DNA from: Clostridia bacterium
GTDB taxonomy: Bacteria > Bacillota > Clostridia > Oscillospirales > Acutalibacteraceae
DNA length: 36,058 nt
NCBI GenBank assembly: GCA_017410325.1
Contig: JAFQRA010000008.1
Span: 1 to 36,058 of the forward strand
Direction of reading: 5' to 3'
The position numbers and the translations under genes were made by a program. Each line of letters opens with the position of its first letter. Position 1 is the stretch's first letter. Below the pieces are notes generated by a model. It was not told the origin of the DNA, did not search any database, and was given only the letters and a program-made list of their open reading frames with translations. Shown one piece after another: positions 8,763 through 15,545 of the stretch.

Positions 8763-10886
8763 ATGGGCAACCCTCTTTCGGACAACACAGTTTCTGAAAT
8801 AAATAAAGCGGCTGTTCTGGATTGGTATGCATATGATGATGACCAGCTTGAAGAGTACGAAAGCAAAGAGAATATTATTGATGTTCTGGATTGTTCAAAA
8901 AAACATGGCAGAGCGCTTGGCGAAAACGAAGCGCTCAGAGAAGCTATTGAAAAAAACGGACTCAGTGATTTTAAGCTTATAAAACAAAGCAGTACAACCG
9001 TCAGAAGTGTAGATGCCAGCGGCAATTACAAAATGAACGAGGTTATTGCTTACGCATTCCGCGATGAAAAAACCGGAGATATTTATATTATTTACCGCGG
9101 TACAGGCGATGGCAAATGGGTTGACAACGGTGAAGGCCTTGTGAAGGCGGAAACTGTTATGCAGCGCCGTGCAGCAGAGTTTTATGACGATGTAATAAGG
9201 GCTGAAGGACTGGACAAAGAAAACCCCGATAACCGCAGAGTTATTGTAAGCGGACATTCCAAGGGCGGTAACCTTGCCCAGTTTGTTACAATGGCATCGG
9301 AATATGCGGAGCTTGTTGACGTCTGTTATTCGATTGATGGCCAGGGCTTTTCCAAAGAGGCGATAAAATCATTTAAAAAAAGATGGGGAGAGGATTATCA
9401 GAAAATTGTTGATAAAATGTATTCCATCAACGGTAAGAACGACTATGTACATGACTTAGGTCACGTTATTATAAATGAGAATCAGACCTATTTTATCGAC
9501 ACAAAAGGCAGCGGTTTCGGTGCGTGGCACTTAATAGACTGTTTTTTTGAAGATGGAAGATTTTTGTGGGATGAGAACGAGAACCCAGAAATAAGGTTTA
9601 ACATACCGCAAGGTTCTGTAGGCTTGTTTGTAAAAGAAGTTTCTGCAAATATGATGATGCTGAATGATGAGGAGATCGAGGATTGTGCCATTACCGTTAT
9701 GTGGTTGCTTGAACTTTTTATGAAAAGCGAGACGGCGGAAGGCAAAGATGTAAACTCGCTTATTGGTACAGGTAACAGAAAATCAGCAACCATTGAGGAA
9801 ATGGCAGGATTTTTAAAAGTCGGCGTGCCTATGCTTATCAATATTTTTGGTAAAAGCGAACATGCCAAAGGCTTTATTGAAGAACTAGGCTTAGGCAGGT
9901 ACGGCATAATTATAGACGAGATTCAGAAATTTGTTAATGAAAAAAATATAGATCTCGGTCAATATATTCTTGAAGATCCTATGCGCCTTATTACAATTTA
10001 TTCTTCTTTTGATCTGAGCAAGAAAAAAGTTCACGAATTGGTGGCAATACTTTGTTCGGTAAATGGTCTGGCGAAATTTGTTGCCACGGCTTTTCTGCCT
10101 GTTCCGATTGTTGCTTTAGCGGATATAGTTGGTGGCTTGGTTACGGCAGCTGCAACAATCGGTATCATAGCAAACCATATACTTCTCAACTGGGATAAAT
10201 TTGTTGAGAATGTCAAGGCATCGCTTGAGTACATAGGCGATCAGATAAACAAGGCGGTTGATTTTGCCGTTGGCAAAGCCATAGAGGGTTACGAATATGT
10301 TACGGATAAGATTGATCAGGCCGCTGACTATATTTACAATAAGGTAACAGAGCTGTATACCAGCATAAGGAATACTGTGCGCAAAGAGCTCAATGAAACT
10401 GTTGGAAAGATTTACGGTGTTGCAGAGAGCATAATTACAAAAAGCACGCGCTTTTTCGATAAGGCCTGTGAACTTCTAAGTAAGGCACAGAAGGTTTCTA
10501 TTGCTGTAATGGATAAAGTGTTAAAGTATACAAATCCTCTGTTCTATTCTATAGCATCATCTGTTTACAGAGCCAGACAGAGCATCATTTCTATCAATAT
10601 AAAGAAGCTTAAGGAATGTGTGAATACGCTTTATAGGCTGGCAACGAGAATATCTGCTCTTGACACGCGGCTGGACAACCTTTATTATAAGCTTTCAAGA
10701 AACAACATTGAGCAGGAGGAGGGTGTGTTCACTTCTCTGGCAAGTATATATAATCTTTTCAGCGCAGATCTTAATATAGATCAGGGCGGCGTAATTAGAC
10801 GCAAGGCGAGGGCCCTCTCCGAGCTTGTTGAGAAATTTGAAGCTACAGAGAGAAAAATTATAAACGGTGTTCCCCATGTCGGTTGA
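8763..10886 (+). CDS. Lipase with C-terminal helical LXG-like domain, probable T7SS effector (TslA-like)
   Basis: The start is ATG 8763, preceded by GGCGGTGA; an in-frame TTG at 8745 is less likely. The N-terminal part is an alpha/beta-hydrolase of the Mbeg1/DUF2974 or class 3 lipase type: IIYRGTGDG, then the nucleophile elbow VSGHSKGGN (Ser about 166), with NDYVHD (Asp about 227) and GAWHL (His about 256) completing a plausible triad. From about residue 300 it is helical, with a hydrophobic stretch near 440-480, then a coiled-coil-like region (IEGYEYVTDKIDQAADYIYN) to the end. Catalytic N-terminus plus helical C-terminus is the reverse of normal LXG toxins and is the layout of S. aureus TslA. 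It has no signal peptide. A lipoprotein gene lies before it and a 64-aa helical protein after it. The substrate is unknown; phospholipid is likely. Confidence 0.85.
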   Translation: MGNPLSDNTVSEINKAAVLDWYAYDDDQLEEYESKENIIDVLDCSKKHGRALGENEALREAIEKNGLSDFKLIKQSSTTVRSVDASGNYKMNEVIAYAFRDEKTGDIYIIYRGTGDGKWVDNGEGLVKAETVMQRRAAEFYDDVIRAEGLDKENPDNRRVIVSGHSKGGNLAQFVTMASEYAELVDVCYSIDGQGFSKEAIKSFKKRWGEDYQKIVDKMYSINGKNDYVHDLGHVIINENQTYFIDTKGSGFGAWHLIDCFFEDGRFLWDENENPEIRFNIPQGSVGLFVKEVSANMMMLNDEEIEDCAITVMWLLELFMKSETAEGKDVNSLIGTGNRKSATIEEMAGFLKVGVPMLINIFGKSEHAKGFIEELGLGRYGIIIDEIQKFVNEKNIDLGQYILEDPMRLITIYSSFDLSKKKVHELVAILCSVNGLAKFVATAFLPVPIVALADIVGGLVTAAATIGIIANHILLNWDKFVENVKASLEYIGDQINKAVDFAVGKAIEGYEYVTDKIDQAADYIYNKVTELYTSIRNTVRKELNETVGKIYGVAESIITKSTRFFDKACELLSKAQKVSIAVMDKVLKYTNPLFYSIASSVYRARQSIISINIKKLKECVNTLYRLATRISALDTRLDNLYYKLSRNNIEQEEGVFTSLASIYNLFSADLNIDQGGVIRRKARALSELVEKFEATERKIINGVPHVG

Positions 10887-10902
10887 TTCAGGAGGTTAAA
10901 CT

Positions 10903-11097
10903 ATGGATTGGGCATTAAGACAGGAGATTAATTCCTGTATATCAGAAATTAATTCAATTGTCCGTCAGTTGCGCTATGTGTCGGATGATGTGGCAAACAG
11001 TATAAGCGGTATGAACACAAAAAAATACACCCAGAGTATTAATAACGCTGCTGATAAATATGAAAAAGCGGCAAAAAAACTCAGAACGATAAAGTAA
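10903..11097 (+). CDS. Small helical protein, candidate partner of the lipase (TlaA/Lap-like)
   Basis: 64 aa, no signal peptide, two predicted helices: QEINSCISEINSIVRQLRYV and YTQSINNAADKYEKAAKKL, joined by SISGMNTK. This is a shortened WXG100-like hairpin. An AGGAGG ribosome-binding site lies 8 nt upstream and the gene starts 16 nt after the lipase. In characterised T7SSb toxins, small helical partners bind the LXG or reverse-LXG helices and are needed for export, which fits size and position here. Homology cannot be shown by eye at this length. Confidence 0.7.
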   Translation: MDWALRQEINSCISEINSIVRQLRYVSDDVANSISGMNTKKYTQSINNAADKYEKAAKKLRTIK

Positions 11098-11110
11098 GAG
11101 AGGGTTGATT

Positions 11111-12661
11111 ATGGAGTGTAAAAAATGCGGCAAAAACATAGCTGAAGACGCTACAGGAATTTGCGCTGATTGTGCCGCTGACGAGGCCGAGAAAAAGGCG
11201 TTGGAAAGAAACTATTTTTGGCGCGAGGTAAACAAAAATCAGTCAGCCATTGAGGATTTTGGTTATTGTGTAAAAACCGAAATAAGAAAATCTGAAAATA
11301 CAGTTATCTATATTGCAACCAATGATAACGATGAAACTGTTGCTATTAAAAAGATTACGGTTCCGTACGATAGTGTTTCGGCAAGAAATTCAACGGATAT
11401 TCACAAAGAAATTTCCGAGCGAGTACGCGCGGAAATGGAGGATCTTTCAAATATCAGCAAAGAAATCGGAAACAGATTTGTTATCACCTATTATGATTAT
11501 AAATTGGTTTATAACGATGAAAGCTATAAATACGATTTGTACATAAAGATGGATTATCTGACTTCCCTTGGCAGCCTTTATGTCAATATGGAGTATACGG
11601 TAGCTGATATGTTGCGTATGGGTATCGATGTGTGTGATGCACTGGAATGGTGTCACCAAAACGGTAAGGTGCACAACAACCTCAATCTTAATAATGTTTT
11701 TATTAATAACGAGGGACGATATGTTCTTGGAGATTTTGCATTTTCTGCAAACGATAAGAATGACTGTGAATATTGCATGGCTCCGGAATTGTTTTACGGT
11801 GATTTGCCCTGCCCATCAACGGATCTTTACAGCCTGGGTATGTTGATGTTTGTGTTGCTTAACGGTGGGTTGCCGCCGTTTGCACAACTGCCGCAGGATA
11901 TCAAAATGGCAGAAGAACGCCTCAGAAACGGTGAAAAACCCGTTTTGCCAAATAAGGTAAACAGCCGTCTGAGGGAGGTTATTCATCGCGCTGTCGATTC
12001 AAAGGCAGACAGATATGCTTCGGCAACCGAGTTTAAAAACGAACTTAAGCATTTGTTATCTTTTATGCCTGAGGATTGGTTGAAACAGCCTGTCGGTGAA
12101 ATATTTGAGATGGAACAGGAGAAAAAGTCTCAGCCTGAACCGAAGAGGAAAATCGATGAAGAAAAGAAACCTGAGGAGAAGAAATCTGAAGAAGAGAATG
12201 ACATACCGATTTCAACGGTTGAAGATGAGGATGTAAAAAAAGGGAACCGTAAGGATATGGTTATTTTGGCTGCTGTAATTGTGGTTATTGCGGCTGCTAT
12301 TGCGGTTGGGGTGCTTGTCCTTTCCAATGCAGGAAATAGAAAAATTTATTCCCTTATCGAAAGTGAATCATATGCTGTTGCGTATAAAGAAATATCAGAA
12401 CTATACAGTAACGGAAAAAATGTAGATTCATTAGCTCGCACATATATTGATGCGTGTTGCGATGACAGGGAATATAACCGTGTTGTTCAAGCGGTTTTGT
12501 TGCTTTCTGAGGAGGCTTTTGATGATATTGAATATTTCAGAAATATCTTAAGCCAGATGTTGGATAGCGGAAAATACCGACAGGCAGATTCGCTTGCGGA
12601 AATACTGTACGAATATGAAAATATGTATACCATGCTTGAAGACTTGGGATATCAGATCTGA
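11111..12661 (+). CDS. Membrane-anchored pseudokinase with N-terminal zinc ribbon (EssB-like role)
   Basis: 516 aa from ATG 11111. It begins with a zinc ribbon (CKKC and CADC), then a Hanks-type kinase fold: a degenerate Gly-loop, VAIKKI (Lys 80), then HNNLNLNN where HRDLKPxN is expected, so the catalytic Asp is Asn 190. DFG is DFA (208-210), followed by an APE motif (MAPELFYG) and DLYSLGML. After a charged Lys/Glu linker comes one membrane helix (about 381-403) and an outside domain of TPR-like helices. EssB/YukC of T7SSb is also a cytoplasmic pseudokinase with one membrane helix and a helical outside part, and no other essB candidate is visible, so I infer this is the EssB equivalent. An alternative is an independent signalling pseudokinase that reads the EssC FHA domain. 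Confidence 0.8.
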   Translation: MECKKCGKNIAEDATGICADCAADEAEKKALERNYFWREVNKNQSAIEDFGYCVKTEIRKSENTVIYIATNDNDETVAIKKITVPYDSVSARNSTDIHKEISERVRAEMEDLSNISKEIGNRFVITYYDYKLVYNDESYKYDLYIKMDYLTSLGSLYVNMEYTVADMLRMGIDVCDALEWCHQNGKVHNNLNLNNVFINNEGRYVLGDFAFSANDKNDCEYCMAPELFYGDLPCPSTDLYSLGMLMFVLLNGGLPPFAQLPQDIKMAEERLRNGEKPVLPNKVNSRLREVIHRAVDSKADRYASATEFKNELKHLLSFMPEDWLKQPVGEIFEMEQEKKSQPEPKRKIDEEKKPEEKKSEEENDIPISTVEDEDVKKGNRKDMVILAAVIVVIAAAIAVGVLVLSNAGNRKIYSLIESESYAVAYKEISELYSNGKNVDSLARTYIDACCDDREYNRVVQAVLLLSEEAFDDIEYFRNILSQMLDSGKYRQADSLAEILYEYENMYTMLEDLGYQI

Positions 12662-12679
12662 GACACAGGAGATGCTAAA

Positions 12680-13156
12680 ATGAAAAAAATTCTTTTCAGA
12701 GCGATTGCTATAATAATGTTACTTGTTATGACGGTGGGGCTTTCAGGGTGCGATAAATCTGACAGCGAAATTGAAAACCTGCTTACTGAGTTTGAATATG
12801 CGTGTAATACGCTCGACTTTGACGCAGCACTGAATTGTATTGATCCCAGGGTATCTGACAAAATCAAGGTTGCAACAAATATTCTGGGAATGTTTACTTC
12901 TCAGGATCGAGAAGAACTCTTTGAAAAGCTCGCAAGTGTCATTGCAGATGTTTCTGAAATAAACGGATTGGAGTTTTTTGAATCAATACAGATTGATTTG
13001 CAGGAAATCATTGACGATGAAGAGTATGATTATTTAAAATATGCCTTTACATATGTAACATATGATTTGGCGGGCGAGGAAATGACGAAGGAAGCATATT
13101 TTACCTTTGAAAAATATGTGGATAAATGGTATATTACAAGCTTTAGGTTTGAATAA
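12680..13156 (+). CDS. Small lipoprotein, NTF2/DUF4878-like
   Basis: 158 aa. The N-terminus is a lipoprotein signal (MKKILFRAIAIIMLLVMTV) with lipobox LSGC. The mature part begins with a helix (LLTEFEYACNTLDFDAALNCID), then strands ending YFTFEKYVDKWYITSFRFE, the pattern of NTF2-like domains (DUF4878 type). It starts 18 nt after the pseudokinase with an ACAGGAG ribosome-binding site, so it is the last gene of the T7SS operon. It may be a second immunity lipoprotein or a surface component of the machine; sequence alone does not decide. Confidence 0.8.
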   Translation: MKKILFRAIAIIMLLVMTVGLSGCDKSDSEIENLLTEFEYACNTLDFDAALNCIDPRVSDKIKVATNILGMFTSQDREELFEKLASVIADVSEINGLEFFESIQIDLQEIIDDEEYDYLKYAFTYVTYDLAGEEMTKEAYFTFEKYVDKWYITSFRFE

Positions 13157-13171
13157 AATAAAAATAATATC

Positions 13172-13200
13172 TTGCAAAAATTGTCGGATTAAGTTATAAT
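13172..13200 (+). promoter_or_regulatory. Sigma-A-type promoter for the small Cys-pair membrane protein
   Basis: TTGCAA, 17-bp spacer, perfect TATAAT. It starts 16 bases past the preceding lipoprotein stop and shows that the next gene is transcribed separately from the T7SS operon. Confidence 0.75.
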
Positions 13201-13277
13201 GTTTTCAATGCATATTTGGTTTAAATTCGCAGACGGAAGAATTTGCGGTTTAATAAAACATATTGGAGGTTTTTTTC

Positions 13278-13556
13278 GTGGCTAAGAAAAAGAAAAGTTT
13301 TCCCATTGTTCCGGTACTTGTGCTTGTTATAGTTGTTCTTGTCGGTGCGTTTGTAGGGCCTAAGGTTGTTCACGAATGTGCGGATTGTGGCGAAACGTTT
13401 TTCGGCGCAGGATATGAGCCCAGTGAAGTGATTGAATTCTTGGAAGGCTCTAAGGGTGATGACAATGTTATCTGCGAAGAATGCGCAGAAGAACAGCATG
13501 CTATTGAGCTTGCATTAGGCAAGACATTGGAAGATTTCAAATTAGATATTTTCTGA
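13278..13556 (+). CDS. Small membrane protein with two CxxC pairs
   Basis: 92 aa with a GTG start at 13278, 8 nt after a GGAGG. A short basic N-terminus (VAKKKKSF) precedes one membrane helix (PIVPVLVLVIVVLVGAFVG) and an outside or cytoplasmic tail with CADC and CEEC 33 residues apart, a probable zinc-binding ribbon interrupted by an acidic loop. It has its own promoter and terminator. I do not recognise the family. It may be unrelated to the T7SS. Confidence 0.7.
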   Translation: MAKKKKSFPIVPVLVLVIVVLVGAFVGPKVVHECADCGETFFGAGYEPSEVIEFLEGSKGDDNVICEECAEEQHAIELALGKTLEDFKLDIF

Positions 13557-13574
13557 TAAACTAAAAAGCCAGAC

Positions 13575-13607
13575 AAACGACACCGCCACATTGTGGCGGT
13601 GTCGTTT
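13575..13607 (+). terminator. Strong hairpin terminator
   Basis: A long stem (aaacgacaccgccaca pairing with tgtggcggtgtcgttt) lies 19 bases past the stop of the small membrane protein. The A and T ends let it work in both directions, separating the T7SS side from the tRNA side. Confidence 0.85.
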
Positions 13608-13694
13608 CAATTTGTAAAAATGCATTCTGCCGGTTCCGTTATGTGTACGGTATGTTACTGCACTGAACTGTTTTCTTAACGCAAAAACTCTCCC

Positions 13695-13707
13695 GAGTTC
13701 GATTCTC
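13695..13707 (+). other. Isolated tRNA T-arm-like sequence
   Basis: gagttcgattctc, preceded by ccc and followed by cg, is identical to the T-arm of the tRNA-Glu at 13753-13827 but in the opposite orientation and outside any tRNA. It could be a degraded tRNA copy or old attachment-site remnant at the edge of the T7SS block, or chance, since the 13-mer is nearly self-complementary. Confidence 0.4.
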
Positions 13708-13715
13708 CGAAAACA

Positions 13716-13751
13716 TAAAAAATAAAGAGCACACAAAAGTGTACTCTTTAT
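13716..13751 (-). terminator. Terminator of the tRNA-Met/tRNA-Glu transcript
   Basis: On the minus strand, a 13-bp stem (one mismatch) with a 4-nt loop lies directly after the tRNA-Glu CCA end and is followed by a T-run (complement of aaaaa at 717-721). Confidence 0.8.
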
Positions 13752-13752
13752 C

Positions 13753-13827
13753 TGGTGACCCGGACGAGAATCGAACTCGTGTTACCGCCGTGAAAGGGCG
13801 GTGTCTTGACCGCTTGACCACCGGGCC
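13753..13827 (-). tRNA. tRNA-Glu (UUC)
   Basis: 75 nt with encoded CCA. Acceptor GGCCCGG pairs with CCGGGTC (one G-U). The anticodon stem-loop is CCGCC-CTTTCAC-GGCGG, anticodon TTC. The T-arm is CGAG-TTCGATT-CTCG. It is co-transcribed after tRNA-Met, 30 nt downstream. Confidence 0.97.
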
Positions 13828-13857
13828 GTATGAGCCGAGAAAACTCTCGGCTGTTTG

Positions 13858-13934
13858 TGGTAGCGGCAGTGGGACTTGAACCTACGACACTCCGGGTATG
13901 AACCGAATGCTCTAGCCAACTGAGCTATGCCGCC
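13858..13934 (-). tRNA. tRNA-Met (CAU), elongator type
   Basis: 77 nt with encoded CCA. Acceptor GGCGGCA pairs with TGCCGCT. The anticodon stem-loop is TTCGG-TTCATAC-CCGGA, anticodon CAT. The three consecutive G-C pairs of an initiator tRNA are absent and the body resembles Bacillus elongator tRNA-Met rather than tRNA-Ile2. Confidence 0.95.
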
Positions 13935-13947
13935 ACAAAGCTTGTTT

Positions 13948-13976
13948 ATTATATTATAACCAAAAGAATTTGTCAA
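13948..13976 (-). promoter_or_regulatory. Consensus promoter for the tRNA-Met/Glu operon
   Basis: On the minus strand TTGACA (13971-13976), 17-bp spacer, TATAAT (13948-13953), ending 13 bases before the mature tRNA-Met 5' end. This is a perfect -35/-10 pair, as expected for a stable-RNA promoter. Confidence 0.9.
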
Positions 13977-14025
13977 TAGTTATTTATAAAAATTTTAAAA
14001 AAATTGTCAGTTTATTTCTTGCTTT

Positions 14026-14580
14026 TTACCAGTAATCCACATCGCTGTAATCCTCCGGCTCGAAAGCGTAGTGAATTTCGGAATTATAAATGTCAAAGTT
14101 TTTGTTGTTATGCAATGAGCCGAGATTATATATTTTTTTACCGTTTTTTAAGGCGTATTTCATTGCTTGATAAGCTCCGCCGTAATTGTGATTTACGTAA
14201 AAAACCGATAAATCAGAACGGTCGATAACAGAACGGTTGCGTATGCCGTAAGCGGCCTTCGGGTGAGCATTGCAGGACTCCTCGCAAATTTCAATATCGT
14301 TATAAAAGCTGTTAAGACCCATATTGCGTTCGACGTAGTCGGGCATAATATACGGCAGGACGAGAACATGTGAGTTCTGAACGTCACCGAACAGCTTTTG
14401 TTCGTGTTTGATTGCGGAGGATACGATTCTGTCAAAATCGCCGCCCGTACTGACAAGGAACTCGGTGTAATAATTGCGGTTTATCATCAGGCGTACAATT
14501 TCTCTGAGTTTTTCGTCAAGTTCCCATATATCACCCTCAATAAGTCTGTGTCCGAAAAAACTGACGGTACAAGAACGCAT
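14026..14580 (-). CDS. SLOG-domain (DUF1273/YpsA-like) protein
   Basis: 184 aa. The Rossmann-type SLOG fold shows in VSFFGHR near the N-terminus, STGGDFDRIVSSAI (nucleotide-loop region, about 44-57) and a C-terminal IDRSDLSVFYV followed by GGAYQAMKYALKNGKKIYNL. SLOG proteins bind nucleotides or nucleotide-derived ligands, and some act in phage-defence or stress pathways. It is divergently transcribed from an XRE regulator that probably controls it. The ribosome-binding site is weak (GGATGTGAG) but the promoter is near consensus. Confidence 0.85.
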   Translation of the reverse strand: MRSCTVSFFGHRLIEGDIWELDEKLREIVRLMINRNYYTEFLVSTGGDFDRIVSSAIKHEQKLFGDVQNSHVLVLPYIMPDYVERNMGLNSFYNDIEICEESCNAHPKAAYGIRNRSVIDRSDLSVFYVNHNYGGAYQAMKYALKNGKKIYNLGSLHNNKNFDIYNSEIHYAFEPEDYSDVDYW

Positions 14581-14600
14581 AATCTCACATCCTATATATA

Positions 14601-14652
14601 AAGCAATTGCAATATAAATTATACTATTGTTTTACAAGTAAGTCAATTGCTT
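14601..14652. promoter_or_regulatory. 9-bp inverted repeat flanking the SLOG promoter
   Basis: aagcaattg (14601-14609) and caattgctt (14644-14652) form a perfect inverted repeat that brackets the -10 and overlaps the -35 of the minus-strand promoter. It is a candidate operator pair for the divergent XRE protein, allowing looping or paired-dimer repression. Confidence 0.55.
14618..14646 (-). promoter_or_regulatory. Promoter of the SLOG gene
   Basis: On the minus strand TTGACT (14641-14646), 17-bp spacer, TATAAT (14618-14623), about 38 bases before the ATG. Confidence 0.85.
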
Positions 14653-14685
14653 AATAGATAATACAGCAAATTATCTTGGTGAAAA

Positions 14686-14713
14686 CTATAATTTATGTAA
14701 ATATAAATTATAG
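14686..14713 (+). promoter_or_regulatory. 11-bp perfect palindrome over the XRE ribosome-binding site
   Basis: ctataatttat (14686-14696), a 6-nt spacer, ataaattatag (14703-14713). Its right arm ends inside the AGGAG ribosome-binding site of the XRE gene. It could be the autoregulatory operator or, in RNA, a hairpin that hides the translation start. Confidence 0.6.
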
Positions 14714-14721
14714 GAGTAATT

Positions 14722-14991
14722 ATGCGTAAGGAAGTTAGTTTTAACAATAGGGATAGATTTATACAATTGGGTGCTACAATTGCAACCTTAAGAAAGGTTC
14801 GTGGAATGTCACAGGAAAAACTTGCCGAAAAAGCTAGAATCAGCCGTTCGTTGATAAGCACGATAGAAGCACCGAATATGGTAAACAGTTTTTCAATGGA
14901 TTCGTTTTTCAACATTGCAGATGCTCTTGAGGTTGACCCTGCTGACTTACTGAAATCATCAAACTTTGAGGATATATTGAATAAAAATTGA
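14722..14991 (+). CDS. XRE-family HTH regulator
   Basis: 89 aa, one helix-turn-helix domain (about 17-70: LGATIATLRKVRGMSQEKL, then RISRSLISTIE as turn and recognition helix) and a short acidic tail. It is divergent from the SLOG gene with 141 bp between the start codons. Size and arrangement are those of a small local repressor. Confidence 0.9.
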   Translation: MRKEVSFNNRDRFIQLGATIATLRKVRGMSQEKLAEKARISRSLISTIEAPNMVNSFSMDSFFNIADALEVDPADLLKSSNFEDILNKN

Positions 14992-15435
14992 TTATTGTTT
15001 TATGTATTGCGATGTCGAGGTCGCCGTCCCCTACTACCTTGTTTCACCTAAAACTTCACAGTAGGGGCGGCTATCAGCCGCCGGCAAACTGAGCGTTATC
15101 AACACGGGCGGATAATATCCGCCCCTACAAAAAGTCAACTTTAAGATGAAACAAGGTACTACGGCTCATCGTGAAATTGATATAACAATAAAAACGGACG
15201 AGCAAAGCTCGCCCCTACTGTTGGTTAAACCTAAAACTTTATGCTAATATCAATGTGCGATAGAACTGTAGGGAACGGTTCGGTCATCCGTTAAATCATA
15301 CTGCTAAAATTTATTATTGTATCAATTGAAGAAATATTGTAGGGCAGGGGCTTGCTCCTGCCGATAAATTACATTCTCAAAAAAGTATTATGATTTATAA
15401 AGATTTATATGTTACAGAACACCACGGGCTGATAT
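14992..15435. repeat. Gene-free stretch with GTAGGG hairpin modules (composite copy 1)
   Basis: I see no credible gene here. It holds modules made of GTAGGG plus a self-complementary stem ending in CCG or similar: 15010-15034 (degenerate, reverse), 15061-15082, 15105-15128 (reverse), 15195-15218 (reverse), 15268-15292 and 15339-15363. Those up to 15128, with inverted ends at about 15033-15056 and 15137-15160, form a composite element repeated at 29876-30026. Confidence 0.85.
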
Positions 15436-15436
15436 A

Positions 15437-15477
15437 ACAAAAACGAGGTATGAACTTTTTGCGGTTCATACCTCGTT
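15437..15477 (-). terminator. Terminator of the acyl-CoA synthetase gene
   Basis: A perfect 14-bp stem (15442-15455 with 15464-15477) around an 8-nt loop. Reading on the minus strand it ends in a T-run. It lies about 70 bases past the gene's stop; the stretch between (15484-15546) is built of short near-direct repeats of the type attccgaatt. Confidence 0.9.
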
Positions 15478-15545
15478 AGTTTATAACATTTGGATAATAT
15501 TAATTACGAATTCCTGATTCATAATTCCGAATTCACAATTCCGAA

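Noticed and set aside
13639-13976. Overlapping minus-strand frames of about 60 codons
   Set aside because: They read through tRNA-Glu and tRNA-Met; peptides such as GGIAQLARAFG are common tRNA artefacts.
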